The notes: generated by a model not told the origin, from the sequence alone. Counted from the stretch's first letter, positions 1 to 8,554 are shown. The stretch: DNA of 64,000 nucleotides from Fulvivirga ligni (GCF_021389935.1 NZ_CP089979.1:5783501-5847500), one strand, 5' to 3'. Translations and numbers: made by a program.

Positions 1-67
1 GCATGAATAACTTACGTGCTGCTTCTTTGATTTTTAATTCTGTTGTAAGATCCTTCTTTTTTGCCAT
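1..67 (-). CDS. TetR/AcrR-family regulator, N-terminal fragment
   Basis: Only the first 22 codons lie in the window; the gene runs off the left edge. The start is an ATG read leftwards from base 67. The fragment has a lysine-rich start followed by LKIKEAARKLF, which is the typical first helix of a TetR/AcrR DNA-binding domain. It diverges from the AHSA1/ArsR/VOC operon, and the tandem palindromes at 141-186 lie between them. The family call rests on this short motif alone, so the ligand and targets cannot be inferred. Confidence 0.6.
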   Translation of the reverse strand, partial: MAKKKDLTTELKIKEAARKLFM

Positions 68-140
68 AACAGGCCAAAGGTAATAGATTTAATCAAATGA
101 TTAAAACAAAGAACTAGAAATATCTTTACGAATTTCTTTT

Positions 141-186
141 ATGTAACTTTTGAGTTACATATATTTACGTAACCCAAAAGTTACAT
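141..186. promoter_or_regulatory. Two tandem palindromic operator candidates
   Basis: Two copies of GTAAC-N6-GTTAC stand in a row. The first has perfect 7-base arms (ATGTAAC at 141-147, GTTACAT at 154-160). The second (167-186) has the same spacing and one mismatch in the arms. Their centres are 26 bp apart, and the second copy ends 3 bp before the ATG at 190, so a bound protein would block the operon start. Candidate binders are the ArsR protein encoded at 626 or the divergent TetR protein. Which one binds is inference. Confidence 0.6.
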
Positions 187-189
187 AAT

Positions 190-636
190 ATGAAAAAGGA
201 GATTATTCAAACCTGGCACTTTCCACATCCGCCCGAAGTCATATGGGAATACCTTACTACCCCGGAACTACTGGCGCAGTGGTTGATGAAAAATGATTTT
301 AAAGCTGAAGTGGGCCATAAGTTTCAGTTCAATGCCGAACCCAGAGTTAAAGTCGGTTTCGATGGCATTATCTATTGTGAAGTTTTGAAAATAATTCCTA
401 ACCAATTTCTATCTTACTCCTGGAAAGGTGGTCCTGGCAAAGGCAAAATAACGCTTGATTCCGTGGTAAGCTGGACCTTAACCGCTAAAGATGGAGGCAC
501 CGAACTACTTCTTGAACATAAAGGCTTTAAGGGCGTAGGCAATTTTATTACTTACCTTATCATGAACAAGGGCTGGGCCGTTAAGGTAAAAGGAAGATTA
601 ACCGATCTTTTAAAAACCATAGACCATGAAGCGTAG
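190..636 (+). CDS. SRPBCC / AHSA1-domain protein
   Basis: 148 residues, the normal length for a single-domain START-like (SRPBCC, Activator of Hsp90 ATPase 1-like) protein. The N-terminal HFPHPPEVIWEYLTTPELL is the family signature; the conserved KGGPGKGKIT strand and the C-terminal helix (GNFITYLIMNKGW) complete the helix-grip fold. It has no signal peptide and is predicted cytosolic. It overlaps the next gene by 11 bases. AHSA1-like proteins are very often encoded beside ArsR-type regulators, as here, and are thought to bind small hydrophobic ligands. The ligand is unknown. Confidence 0.85.
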   Translation: MKKEIIQTWHFPHPPEVIWEYLTTPELLAQWLMKNDFKAEVGHKFQFNAEPRVKVGFDGIIYCEVLKIIPNQFLSYSWKGGPGKGKITLDSVVSWTLTAKDGGTELLLEHKGFKGVGNFITYLIMNKGWAVKVKGRLTDLLKTIDHEA

Positions 637-955
637 TATAACGGACCCTTTCCATGCCATTTCAGACCCAAGTCGCAGGGAAATGCTTATGCTGCTTTCT
701 AAAGACAGTATGAGCATCAATAGCCTGGCCAATAACTTCGACATGAGTAGGCCAGCAGTTTCAAAGCATATTAAAGTACTGTACTCATCTGGCTTTATTT
801 CCATTGAAGATATTGGCAGAGAGCGATATTGCATCCTTAATCAGGAAGGATTCACACAACTCCAGGAATGGATCAATTACTTTGACGAGTTCTGGAATAG
901 CAAGCTTAAAAAGCTGGAAATTTTATTACAACAAAAATCAAAAGACCAAAAATAA
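626..955 (+). CDS. ArsR-family winged-helix transcriptional regulator
   Basis: 109 residues. The opening FHAISDPSRREMLMLL is the standard first helix of ArsR/SmtB regulators; the winged-helix recognition part lies at about residues 29-52 (SINSLANNFDMSRPAVSKHI). No cysteine or histidine metal site is visible in the recognition helix, so it belongs with the non-metal AHSA1-coupled subgroup rather than with arsenic sensors. It overlaps the AHSA1 gene by 11 bases and ends 2 bases before the VOC gene. It probably autoregulates through the palindromes at 141-186 (inference). Confidence 0.88.
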   Translation: MKRSITDPFHAISDPSRREMLMLLSKDSMSINSLANNFDMSRPAVSKHIKVLYSSGFISIEDIGRERYCILNQEGFTQLQEWINYFDEFWNSKLKKLEILLQQKSKDQK

Positions 956-957
956 AT

Positions 958-1311
958 ATGCAATCAATAGAATTACTTTCTGTTCCCGTAACAGACCAAC
1001 AACGAGCCAAGGAGTTTTACCTTAAGATGGGACTTGAATTAGTAACAGAAGCTCCTTTTCAGAACGATCAACTATGGATACAACTCAAATTTCCTAATGG
1101 GGGTCCGGATATCACCCTGGTAAACTGGTTTGAAAAAATGCCAGCTGGCAGCTTACAGGCCGTAGTGATAAAAACGGATGACATAGTTAGCGATGTGGAA
1201 GCCTTAAATGGTAAAGGCATTGAAACAGGAACCATTGATGACACCCCCTGGGGTAAATTTGCTTCTGTTAAAGATCCTGATGGCAACTCATGGAGCCTAC
1301 ATCAGGGTTAA
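958..1311 (+). CDS. VOC-superfamily (glyoxalase/bleomycin-resistance-like) protein
   Basis: 117 residues making one vicinal-oxygen-chelate domain. The start LLSVPVTDQQRAKEFYLKMG and the end VKDPDGNSWSLHQG are typical of glyoxalase-fold proteins of the PhnB/YdeN type. It is the third gene of the AHSA1-ArsR-VOC unit, with a 2-base gap, and a terminator follows at 1329. Proteins of this kind act as metal-dependent isomerases, dioxygenases or antibiotic-binding proteins; the substrate cannot be told from sequence. Confidence 0.85.
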   Translation: MQSIELLSVPVTDQQRAKEFYLKMGLELVTEAPFQNDQLWIQLKFPNGGPDITLVNWFEKMPAGSLQAVVIKTDDIVSDVEALNGKGIETGTIDDTPWGKFASVKDPDGNSWSLHQG

Positions 1312-1328
1312 ATAAAATGACAACAAAA

Positions 1329-1356
1329 AAGGTGACAGCTTCACAGCTATCACCTT
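1329..1356. terminator. Bidirectional rho-independent terminator
   Basis: A 12-base stem (1329-1340 with 1345-1356, one C-A mismatch) closes a TCAC loop. A-rich sequence precedes it and T-rich sequence follows, so it can serve both the VOC gene on the plus strand and the convergent binding-protein gene that ends at 1389. Confidence 0.8.
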
Positions 1357-1388
1357 CCTTGTTTGTTTTGTATAGGTTTTAATTACTT

Positions 1389-2258
1389 CTATTGCACCGC
1401 CTCTAACAACTTCACACCAGTGTCTCCCAAATGCTTAGTTAAAATCTTCTTATAAGAAACACTATTGGTATAACCACCATTAGCAGAAAAGAATTCCTCC
1501 ATCAATGGTTGCCAATCGCTATTCATAGGCATAATAAATCCGAACTGCTCTGATGATTTATCACCTACAGGATGACGCTTCAATGGCTTTCTATGTGCCA
1601 CTGCATCAAGATAGAAGGCTAAATCAAGATACGAAAAAGATTTTGGATCTTGTAATACTTTTTCTTCGGCCTCTAAACTGGAAGAAACATAAGCTATTTT
1701 CATAGCCGAAAAATATTGCTGCTTGATCGTCAATAATCTCTTCTCATTCAAAGTACCTTTTGCCGTATAAGCCGTTAAGCCAGCAAAAGTTGTAGAAATG
1801 TTGCTCAGGTTAGTCAACGTAGGCACATTAGGCTGAGTGATAAGAATAGCATTGTTCGTGATGAACGGAGGGCTATACTTTAACACCTTTTTTCTAGCAT
1901 CAGTAATAGTAATATTACCTAAGCCAAATACACCACCTGAGCTGGCTTTTACCTTATCAAACATGCCGCTAAAACTGGCTCCATCTCCCACATATTTTGC
2001 AGTTAGATTTACGCCTTTAGTTTTATTTACATAGTCTACAAAGTCTTTCATAATGTCGATACAAATACCAGTAAGATGTCCTGACTGATCTTTGTATACA
2101 AATCCCGGAGTTTCCACATAGGCCAATGATATTGTTCCTGCTCCAGATGCTTTTACCTGTTTAAAGGTATCTCCTTTGTACTGGGCCTGCACCGCAGAAC
2201 TCAATACTAAAAGAACGACCAAAAGGCCGATTTCACGTAGGTTCAAAATTCGTTTCAT
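1389..2258 (-). CDS. Periplasmic substrate-binding protein, SBP_bac_3 family
   Basis: 289 residues with a signal peptide (about residues 1-25, ending VQAQ). The mature protein has the bacterial family 3 solute-binding fold: GTISLAYVETPGFVYKD, then GICIDIMKDFVDYVN, and FGLGNITITDARKKVLKYS, which matches the amino-acid-binding signature. No permease or ATPase gene is adjacent. It may therefore work as an orphan binding or sensing protein, or with a transporter elsewhere. The ligand is unknown. It converges on the VOC gene and is separated from the crotonase gene by 125 bases. Confidence 0.8.
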   Translation of the reverse strand: MKRILNLREIGLLVVLLVLSSAVQAQYKGDTFKQVKASGAGTISLAYVETPGFVYKDQSGHLTGICIDIMKDFVDYVNKTKGVNLTAKYVGDGASFSGMFDKVKASSGGVFGLGNITITDARKKVLKYSPPFITNNAILITQPNVPTLTNLSNISTTFAGLTAYTAKGTLNEKRLLTIKQQYFSAMKIAYVSSSLEAEEKVLQDPKSFSYLDLAFYLDAVAHRKPLKRHPVGDKSSEQFGFIMPMNSDWQPLMEEFFSANGGYTNSVSYKKILTKHLGDTGVKLLEAVQ

Positions 2259-2383
2259 AGGTAGAGTTGTAAGTAAAATAAACAGCCATATTAATTAATA
2301 AGGTCTTACAAACCTACTTTTTAGCGATGAAAACGATTTAAAGAGGGTTGAACCTCAAAATATACCTACCCCACCTAATTTTA

Positions 2384-3157
2384 TCACCATTTTAGAGTTT
2401 CCTTATTTAAAAATGAAGCTATCCCTTTCTTGCAATCGTCGCTACCTCTGGCCTTGGCATTTTTTTCAGCCGCATAGTCCAATCCTTCTCTTAATTCCAT
2501 CTCTTGCACTTCGGCAATCATCTGCTTAGTGAGCCCCATAGAATGGCCACTATTTTTAGTGATCAGCAGCTCGCAAAAGGCCTCCACTTCAGCATCTAAA
2601 GATTCTGCTGGTATCACTTTATTTAATAAGCCAAAGTCCTTAGCCTCCTCTGCTGAATACAGTTCACCCGTAAGCAATAATTCTTTACTTTTCATCTCGC
2701 CTATCTTCCTTAGCAAAAACACTTTTACTATGGCCGGGATAAAGCCAATCCTAACCTCAGTGTAACCAAACTTAGCTTCAGGAACCGCAAAAGTAAAATC
2801 ACATACAGCTGCTAGCCCACAACCACCGGCTATAGCGTGACCCTGCACTTTAGCTATAACTACTTTTTTAAGCGTATATATCTGGTAGAAAAGCTCCTTG
2901 AGGTGATTAGAATCATTTAGATTTTCCGTGTAGGTATTATTTTGCAACTGCTGAATATAGGCCAAATCTGCTCCGGCACAGAAAGCTTTGCCCTCAGCAC
3001 CCAGCACGATCACTTTAACTTCAGCATCTTCATCAGCCATTTTAAATGCCTTTTTCAATTCAGTTACTACGTCATAACTTAAAGCATTCCTTTTCTCTGG
3101 GCGGTTAAGAATGATATTCCCTACCCTACCAGACTTTTCATATTTTATAAATTCCAT
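2384..3157 (-). CDS. Enoyl-CoA hydratase/isomerase family protein
   Basis: 257 residues, standard crotonase length. The oxyanion-hole segment CAGADL is at 60-65 and HAIAGGCG at 107-114. Of the two catalytic glutamates of rat enoyl-CoA hydratase, the second is present (E134 in GYTEVRIG). The position of the first is glycine (G114 in GGCGLAA). GFIPAIVKVFLLRKIGE resembles methylglutaconyl-CoA hydratase-like relatives. It is cytosolic and is the last gene of the phoH-comEC operon, starting 1 base after the comEC stop. With one glutamate it may isomerise rather than hydrate; the substrate is unknown. Confidence 0.88.
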   Translation of the reverse strand: MEFIKYEKSGRVGNIILNRPEKRNALSYDVVTELKKAFKMADEDAEVKVIVLGAEGKAFCAGADLAYIQQLQNNTYTENLNDSNHLKELFYQIYTLKKVVIAKVQGHAIAGGCGLAAVCDFTFAVPEAKFGYTEVRIGFIPAIVKVFLLRKIGEMKSKELLLTGELYSAEEAKDFGLLNKVIPAESLDAEVEAFCELLITKNSGHSMGLTKQMIAEVQEMELREGLDYAAEKNAKARGSDDCKKGIASFLNKETLKW

Positions 3158-3158
3158 T

Positions 3159-5231
3159 TTACAGTATTATTTCAAGAGCTCCATTTTGCTTTACAGAATA
3201 ATAATCAAGACCGAGTTCGTCCGCATCTTTTATCATTTCCGTATGCTTTCTATTACTTAAAGAGCCGTCTAGCACTAATTGTTTATAATCAAAATTATCA
3301 ATTAGCCACTGTAAACCAAGGTTAAAGTCTCTACCAATTACAACATAATCAACATTAAGTCTTTTTGGCGTGCTGGTCTTTCCGTCTAGTTTCTTGTTAA
3401 GAATCAAAAAAGTGTGTTGATCCCAGCTTATCATTTCAAGATTAGCATGTTTACGATACCCACTTTCTAATCTGCTGGGTTCCAATTTATGATGAAATAT
3501 CTGATTGCCTGATGTATGAAAATTAACCTCTGAAGGATTTAACAAACTGTCCCTGTAAACACATAGCGCATTGCCTTGCATAAAATCTATGGCTGTTCCT
3601 TCCTTAATATGGTAAACAAATACTTTTGACTGCTGTGCCTGATGAATCAGCACTATTCTCACCACACCAAACGCCAAAGCCATAAATAACCCGAAGCGAG
3701 CATATTTTAGCTTTTTAAAGTGAAAGAAGAGCAATACACTCAATATAATTACAATTAACAGAAGTACCTCAACCCCAGATAATTGTATATTTTGAATCTG
3801 CGAAAAGGGCCATTTTTTCATACTTAAAAGCGCTGCATTTAAACCAAACACAAGCCAATAGGTAGCCTGCCCCACCAGAGCAGCTACAGCAGACCACCAA
3901 CTTACGGCCAAAATTAAAAGCGTACCACTTAGTATAAGAAATGCGGCTGGAATAACTATTAAATTAGAAAGGAAGAAGTACGAAGGAAACTGATGAAAAT
4001 AATATAAACCTAAAGGAAAAGTAGCCAGTTGTGCGGCGAGAGAAACTGCGGTTATACCCCAGATCTTATCGACCAGCCAACTATCTGGAAGGTATAGATT
4101 GTAGAGCCTTGGTTGCAAATACACTATACCTAACACTGCCAGATATGACAATTGAAAACCCACCGTAAATAAAAGAAATGGATTAAATAGCAACAGAAAA
4201 AACGCCGATGCAGCCAGTGAATTATAAATATTGGTCTGCCTTTTCATGGCATTGCCTAGAATAATGAAGGTAAACATAGTGACAGTTCTAAGCACAGAGG
4301 CTGAAAAACCTGTGACCATAGCATAACTCCAAAGCACCAGCAAACTGATAACTGCAAGAATCCATTTACCAGCTTTATAATGCTGTAATTTCCCCAGCAG
4401 GGTAAGAAGAATAAGATAAATAATACCCACATGCAATCCCGACACTGCCAACACATGCATGGCCCCTGAAGCAGCATAAGCTTCTTTCACCTCGTTATCA
4501 ATATCATCCTTTAGCCCCAAAGCCAGCGCTCTGACGATAGCACGCTCTCTATCTCCCACCACATATAATTTTAGCTGCTCATCAGCCCATGTTCTAATAT
4601 CGTAGCTGTATTTCAGAAAGAAGTTGGGAACCTGTTGATTTATCAACCAGTAGCTGCCTCTTTCCACAAAGCTTTGATGGTAAATATTCTGATAGGCAAG
4701 AAACTGTTTATAGTTAAACGCATGTGGATTTTTAGGACCTTCAACTATATGAGGTCTGCCTTTGATCAAAAGCCTATCTCCATAGTGAAGTAAAGTGTCC
4801 TTTCGGAGATATAGCAAAATGGTAGCCTCACCCGCCTGCCAACCATGATCGGTTCTATATTGAAGCAGCTCAGCTTCGTATTGAAAAGTATTTGTTTTCT
4901 CTTCCGCAGGGCCATTGATTTGAACGGTGTAATAGCTGATATCATTTTGATTATGAAGCAGATGATCAGCATTCAGACTTTCATTATACATGACCACAGT
5001 TAACCAACCCAGAAAAAAGGTAGCACTAAAACCAGTCAGAGCCTGCCATTGATGATAATAAAAGAAGTTCTTACGGATAGTGACATTTAAAATAATATAT
5101 AGCCCCATGGATAGCAGCACAAAAAGAAAGATAAGCTCTCTATCCAGATCAGTGGCATAAATACCAAAAAGTATCCCGATGATGAAGCTGATAGTTAGTC
5201 TGACGAAAGCATAGGGTATCCACTGGAGCAT
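3159..5231 (-). CDS. comEC: ComEC/Rec2-family DNA-uptake channel
   Basis: 690 residues. The N-terminal part (about 1-200) has two or three membrane spans and an OB-like DUF4131 domain. The competence domain follows with the diagnostic GAMHVLAVSGLHVGIIYL segment near 255-275 and many further transmembrane helices to about residue 540. The C-terminal soluble part sits where other ComEC proteins carry a metallo-beta-lactamase-like nuclease, but no HxHxDH metal motif is visible. Known role: passage of single-stranded DNA across the inner membrane during transformation. It ends 1 base before the crotonase gene. Confidence 0.9.
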   Translation of the reverse strand: MLQWIPYAFVRLTISFIIGILFGIYATDLDRELIFLFVLLSMGLYIILNVTIRKNFFYYHQWQALTGFSATFFLGWLTVVMYNESLNADHLLHNQNDISYYTVQINGPAEEKTNTFQYEAELLQYRTDHGWQAGEATILLYLRKDTLLHYGDRLLIKGRPHIVEGPKNPHAFNYKQFLAYQNIYHQSFVERGSYWLINQQVPNFFLKYSYDIRTWADEQLKLYVVGDRERAIVRALALGLKDDIDNEVKEAYAASGAMHVLAVSGLHVGIIYLILLTLLGKLQHYKAGKWILAVISLLVLWSYAMVTGFSASVLRTVTMFTFIILGNAMKRQTNIYNSLAASAFFLLLFNPFLLFTVGFQLSYLAVLGIVYLQPRLYNLYLPDSWLVDKIWGITAVSLAAQLATFPLGLYYFHQFPSYFFLSNLIVIPAAFLILSGTLLILAVSWWSAVAALVGQATYWLVFGLNAALLSMKKWPFSQIQNIQLSGVEVLLLIVIILSVLLFFHFKKLKYARFGLFMALAFGVVRIVLIHQAQQSKVFVYHIKEGTAIDFMQGNALCVYRDSLLNPSEVNFHTSGNQIFHHKLEPSRLESGYRKHANLEMISWDQHTFLILNKKLDGKTSTPKRLNVDYVVIGRDFNLGLQWLIDNFDYKQLVLDGSLSNRKHTEMIKDADELGLDYYSVKQNGALEIIL

Positions 5232-5298
5232 ACCTTAAGTTAGCACCTGTGATGAGCAGAATATTAGCAATATCGCCCTATTTCTGACACGGGTATAA

Positions 5299-5754
5299 TT
5301 AAAAGTGCAGCTTCATACCTTCATGCGAAGCCACAAAGCCAATGGACTCATAAAACTTTAACGCTTCCGGCCTTCTTTTATCGGTAGTGAGCTGAAGCAG
5401 ATGCGCTCCTTTTTGCTTTGATCGGACAATAGCATAATCGAACATTTTGCGGCCTATACCCATTCCCCTGTGTGTTGATTTTACCCTCACAGCCTCAATT
5501 TGAGCTCTGAGGCCTCCTTTATAGGTGAGGTATTGAAGAAAGCTGAGTTGGAAGGTGCCTATAATTTCACCTTCCAGCTCAGCTACATATAATTCTTGAT
5601 TGGTATCGGATTGAATTTTCTCAAAGGCACTAATATATATTTCATCTAGCTCCCCTGAGAAAGATTCACGCTGAGCTCCAAGTTCATCCTGAAAAAGAAG
5701 TTGCACAATGTCATGTAAGTCCTTCCTTTCAGCCTGCCTGTAGCTCAAATCCAT
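5299..5754 (-). CDS. GNAT-family N-acetyltransferase
   Basis: 151 residues with one GNAT domain. The acetyl-CoA pyrophosphate-binding loop is STHRGMGIGRKMFDYAI near residues 92-108, followed by LLQLTTDKRRPEALKFYESIGF, the typical GNAT beta5-alpha4 region. Its start codon shares one base with the stop of the upstream GNAT gene (TAATG), which indicates translational coupling. The acceptor substrate is not known. Confidence 0.88.
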   Translation of the reverse strand: MDLSYRQAERKDLHDIVQLLFQDELGAQRESFSGELDEIYISAFEKIQSDTNQELYVAELEGEIIGTFQLSFLQYLTYKGGLRAQIEAVRVKSTHRGMGIGRKMFDYAIVRSKQKGAHLLQLTTDKRRPEALKFYESIGFVASHEGMKLHF

Positions 5755-6182
5755 TACTTCACCATTTTTTGGTGCTCAATGTCGCATTCCATAAATCGCT
5801 CACCCTCAGGCTTAAAGCTGAACTTTTCGTACAAGGGCATCGCCGTTATTTGTGCGTTGAGGTAAACCTTTTTACCACTTGTTTCTGGGATTGTGGCCAC
5901 ATGATCTAACACTGCTTGCATCAGGCAACTACCCACTCCTTTTCCTCTAAAAGGCTTTCTCACCGCAAATCTTTCCAGCTTCACACCATCAGTAGTTTGC
6001 CTCCAACGGGCCGCTCCACAAGGCTCTCCGTCATACCGGGCTATAAAGTGATATGATGTCTCTTCAAATTCGTCATACTCTTCATCGCTCGGCACATTTT
6101 GTTCATCTATAAAAACCTCTTGTCTTATAGCATACGCCTGATTAAGCGTCTCTTTGTCTTCTATCAACTCCGCTTTTAGCAT
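5754..6182 (-). CDS. GNAT-family N-acetyltransferase
   Basis: 142 residues from the ATG at 6182 (MLKAELIEDKE), chosen because GNAT domains begin at this point; an earlier ATG at 6209 adds only a basic extension. The acetyl-CoA loop is VRKPFRGKGVGSCLMQAV. The N-terminal segment IRQEVFIDEQNVPSDEEYDEF is the common GNAT alpha1-alpha2 region of YitI/ElaA-like proteins. The gene begins inside the 3' end of phoH (about 40 bases of overlap) and is coupled to the next GNAT gene. The substrate is unknown. Confidence 0.85.
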   Translation of the reverse strand: MLKAELIEDKETLNQAYAIRQEVFIDEQNVPSDEEYDEFEETSYHFIARYDGEPCGAARWRQTTDGVKLERFAVRKPFRGKGVGSCLMQAVLDHVATIPETSGKKVYLNAQITAMPLYEKFSFKPEGERFMECDIEHQKMVK

Positions 6183-7128
6183 TCTCTTCTTTCTTTTCGT
6201 AGGCATCATATGCCGAAATAATACTCTTAACTATTTTATGACGAACCACATCCTTGCCGTCAAGCGCTACAAACCCAATTCCTTCGATATCCTTAAGTAC
6301 TCTCACAGACTCTATGAGCCCGGACTTTTGCTTCTTAGGCAAATCTATTTGAGATGTATCACCAGTGATGATCACCTTAGAATTAGGGCCCATCCTGGTA
6401 AGAAACATCTTGATCTGCATAGGTGTGGTATTCTGAGCTTCATCCAAAAGTATGAAGGCATTATTCAGCGTTCTACCACGCATGTAGGCTAATGGCGCAA
6501 TTTCGATGACATTATTCTCCATGTAGTACTTCAGCTTTTCTGAAGGCACCATATCAAACAGCGCATCATAAATTGGCCTTAAGTAAGGATCTAGTTTTTC
6601 TTTCAAGTCACCTGGTAAGAACCCGAGGGTCTCCCCTGCCTCCACAGCCGGTCTGGTAATGATGATTTTCTTTACCTGCTTATTTTTTAAAGCCTTCACG
6701 GCTAATGCCACAGATATATAAGTTTTACCGGTACCGGCAGGTCCTAAAGCAAATACTAAATCATTATTCTTAACGGCATATACCAGCTTTTGCTGATTTA
6801 AGGTCTTAGGTTTTATAATGAAGCCTTTAGTACCATAAATGAGCACTTCATCTTCGTCTGGAAGCTTGTCTTCAGCCTCCTTGGTGAGGTAAGTCTGAAC
6901 GTTCTCTTCCGTAACTTTTCCATACTTATGATAGTGGGCTATGAGCGAATTGAGGATATCATTGATTTGAAGAATTTCTGTAGTACTTCCTTTTATTCTG
7001 ATCTCATTTCCTCTTGAAACAATCTTGCTTTTTGGGAAAGCTGAAGCAACTTCAGTGATGTTTCTATTTTGTACTCCCAGGAAATCTATGAGGGAGATGT
7101 TTTCCAGCGTAATGACTTTTTCTACCAA
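6142..7128 (-). CDS. PhoH family ATPase (PhoH/YbeZ type)
   Basis: 328 residues. The Walker A motif GPAGTGKT is at 129-136 and Walker B LLDEAQN at 227-233, with the family block TRPAVEAGETLGFLPG between them. A KH-like N-terminal RNA-binding region (about 30-75) is present. The YbeZ type acts with the endoribonuclease YbeY in RNA metabolism. The start is TTG at 7128: an in-frame TAG lies two codons upstream, and the translated start VEKVITLENISLIDFLG fits the family. It is the first gene of a five-gene minus-strand operon behind the promoter at 7189-7219. Confidence 0.92.
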   Translation of the reverse strand: MVEKVITLENISLIDFLGVQNRNITEVASAFPKSKIVSRGNEIRIKGSTTEILQINDILNSLIAHYHKYGKVTEENVQTYLTKEAEDKLPDEDEVLIYGTKGFIIKPKTLNQQKLVYAVKNNDLVFALGPAGTGKTYISVALAVKALKNKQVKKIIITRPAVEAGETLGFLPGDLKEKLDPYLRPIYDALFDMVPSEKLKYYMENNVIEIAPLAYMRGRTLNNAFILLDEAQNTTPMQIKMFLTRMGPNSKVIITGDTSQIDLPKKQKSGLIESVRVLKDIEGIGFVALDGKDVVRHKIVKSIISAYDAYEKKEENAKSGVDRRQRDA

Positions 7129-7188
7129 ATGCTAATTAATTTTAAATCGAATTTTTAATGGTTAAATTTTACGTAATTTTGCCCTATA

Positions 7189-7219
7189 CAAAAATACACA
7201 ATAACAATTGTCGTTCAAA
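7189..7219 (-). promoter_or_regulatory. Bacteroidetes-type promoter for the phoH operon
   Basis: On the minus strand, TTTG (7219-7216) is followed after exactly 19 bases by TATTTTTG (7196-7189). This matches the primary-sigma consensus of Bacteroidetes (TTTG, 19-21 nt, TAnnTTTG) at every position. Transcription would start near 7182, about 55 bases before the TTG start of phoH. Confidence 0.7.
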
Positions 7220-7290
7220 ACAGGTTGTTTACAATTAATTATTGTTAAAAATAACATAACCTACAGAATACTAAAAACCCTTATGCTTTT

Positions 7291-8064
7291 ATGGCAATAA
7301 TCACCTTTTTGTCAGATTTTGGAGAGAGTGACCACTATGTATCAGCCGTTAAAGCGAAAATTTTATCCATCAATTCGGGGATAAATATTGTAGACATAAG
7401 CCACCAAATCACTTCTTGTGATATAGCCCATGCCGCTTATGTTTTGAAAGCCGTGTTTAGAGATTTTCCAAAAGGCACTGTGCACCTGGTTGCCGTTAAT
7501 ACCATAGGCCAGGCCGGGGATAAATACCTGGCAATAGAGCTGGATGGACACTTCTTCATTGGTACAGACAATGGCCTTTTTGGTTTGATTAGTGAATCAG
7601 AACCAAGGTTTCAGGTGGATATCAATTCTATAGCATCCATTCAAACTACTTTCCCTGAAAAACAGGTATTTGCGCCAGCAGCAGCCAAGCTGGCCAGCGG
7701 TAAATCTTTACAGGACCTGGGCCGACCGCTACCGCAAATCAAGCGCATGCTGGGAAGACATTTAAAGGCCAATAAAAAGCAAATAGCCGGGAATATTATC
7801 CGTGTAGATCATTATGGCAACCTGATAACCAATATTGATAAGCGAACTTTTGATATATTGAGCAAAGATAAACGCTATAGTGTTCACTTTAGCCGTGAGA
7901 GTGTAAGCCGTATTAATGAAAGCATGAACCTGGTAGAAGCCGGTGACGTATTCACCATATTTAATGATCAGGGATATTTGGAAATAGGCATTAACCAGGG
8001 CATAGCATCAGAACTTCTGGGCTTAGGCTATGACAGCCCGGTCATCATCAACTTTGAAGAATAA
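7291..8064 (+). CDS. SAM hydroxide adenosyltransferase (DUF62 family)
   Basis: 257 residues. The start ITFLSDFGESDHYVSAVKAK is the signature of the SAM-dependent chlorinase/fluorinase superfamily. Most bacterial members without the halide-specific loop use water or hydroxide to split S-adenosylmethionine into adenosine and methionine. The C-terminal beta-barrel begins near ROW-like segment VDHYGNLITNID (about residue 172). It is cytosolic. It is followed by the monooxygenase-like gene after 4 bases. The halogenase alternative is unlikely because no halogen-metabolism genes are near. Confidence 0.88.
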   Translation: MAIITFLSDFGESDHYVSAVKAKILSINSGINIVDISHQITSCDIAHAAYVLKAVFRDFPKGTVHLVAVNTIGQAGDKYLAIELDGHFFIGTDNGLFGLISESEPRFQVDINSIASIQTTFPEKQVFAPAAAKLASGKSLQDLGRPLPQIKRMLGRHLKANKKQIAGNIIRVDHYGNLITNIDKRTFDILSKDKRYSVHFSRESVSRINESMNLVEAGDVFTIFNDQGYLEIGINQGIASELLGLGYDSPVIINFEE

Positions 8065-8068
8065 CGCT

Positions 8069-8362
8069 ATGCTGATACGAATAGTAAGAATGACTTTTAA
8101 ACCTGAGTCAGTAGAGACTTTTTTAGAAGTTTTCAATAGCAGCAAAAACAAGATAAGATCATTCCCGGGCTGCAAACACCTGGAATTACAAAGAGATTAC
8201 CATAACCCAAATGTTTATGCCACATATAGTCATTGGGAAGATGATCAGGCATTAGAAAACTACAGGCATTCGGAATTATTTAAAGGCGTATGGGCACAGA
8301 CCAAAATTCATTTTGATGATAAGCCGATAGCCTTTTCACATAAGGTAGTCGAGAAATTATAA
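8069..8362 (+). CDS. Antibiotic biosynthesis monooxygenase (ABM) domain protein
   Basis: 97 residues from the ATG at 8069 (MLIRIVRMTFKPE). An upstream in-frame start would overlap the SAM hydrolase gene and adds no conserved sequence. The ferredoxin-like ABM fold is shown by FLEVFNSSKNKIRSFPGCKHLELQRD and YSHWEDDQALENYRHSELFKG. Such small dimeric proteins include quinone monooxygenases and haem-degrading enzymes; many have no assigned substrate. It is probably cotranscribed with the upstream gene. Confidence 0.85.
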   Translation: MLIRIVRMTFKPESVETFLEVFNSSKNKIRSFPGCKHLELQRDYHNPNVYATYSHWEDDQALENYRHSELFKGVWAQTKIHFDDKPIAFSHKVVEKL

Positions 8363-8365
8363 AGT

Positions 8366-8554
8366 CTACTTTTTAGGAGGTTTTTGATCACCGCCATGGA
8401 AAAATTTGAGATAAATAATGATTCCACTGATGGCCACAATAATACCAAGCAAGGTGAACTGCACAGGGCTGAACTGATAGCCTAACATCATTACCGCTCC
8501 AACAATACAAATGGCTCCCAGTATTACTGCCACCACACCTAACGCATCCTTCAT
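8366..8554 (-). CDS. Small two-helix membrane protein, unknown function
   Basis: 62 residues with two hydrophobic segments (about 5-25 and 33-51) and a basic, proline-rich tail (GGDQKPPKK). It starts at an ATG and converges on the ABM gene with only 3 bases between the stops. It resembles the small predicted inner-membrane proteins common in Cytophagales. No motif gives a function. Confidence 0.6.
   Translation of the reverse strand: MKDALGVVAVILGAICIVGAVMMLGYQFSPVQFTLLGIIVAISGIIIYLKFFHGGDQKPPKK

Noticed and set aside
7174..7181. TAATTTTG as a plus-strand promoter for the SAM hydroxide adenosyltransferase gene
   Set aside because: It matches the -7 consensus but lacks a spaced TTTG and lies 110 bases before the gene.
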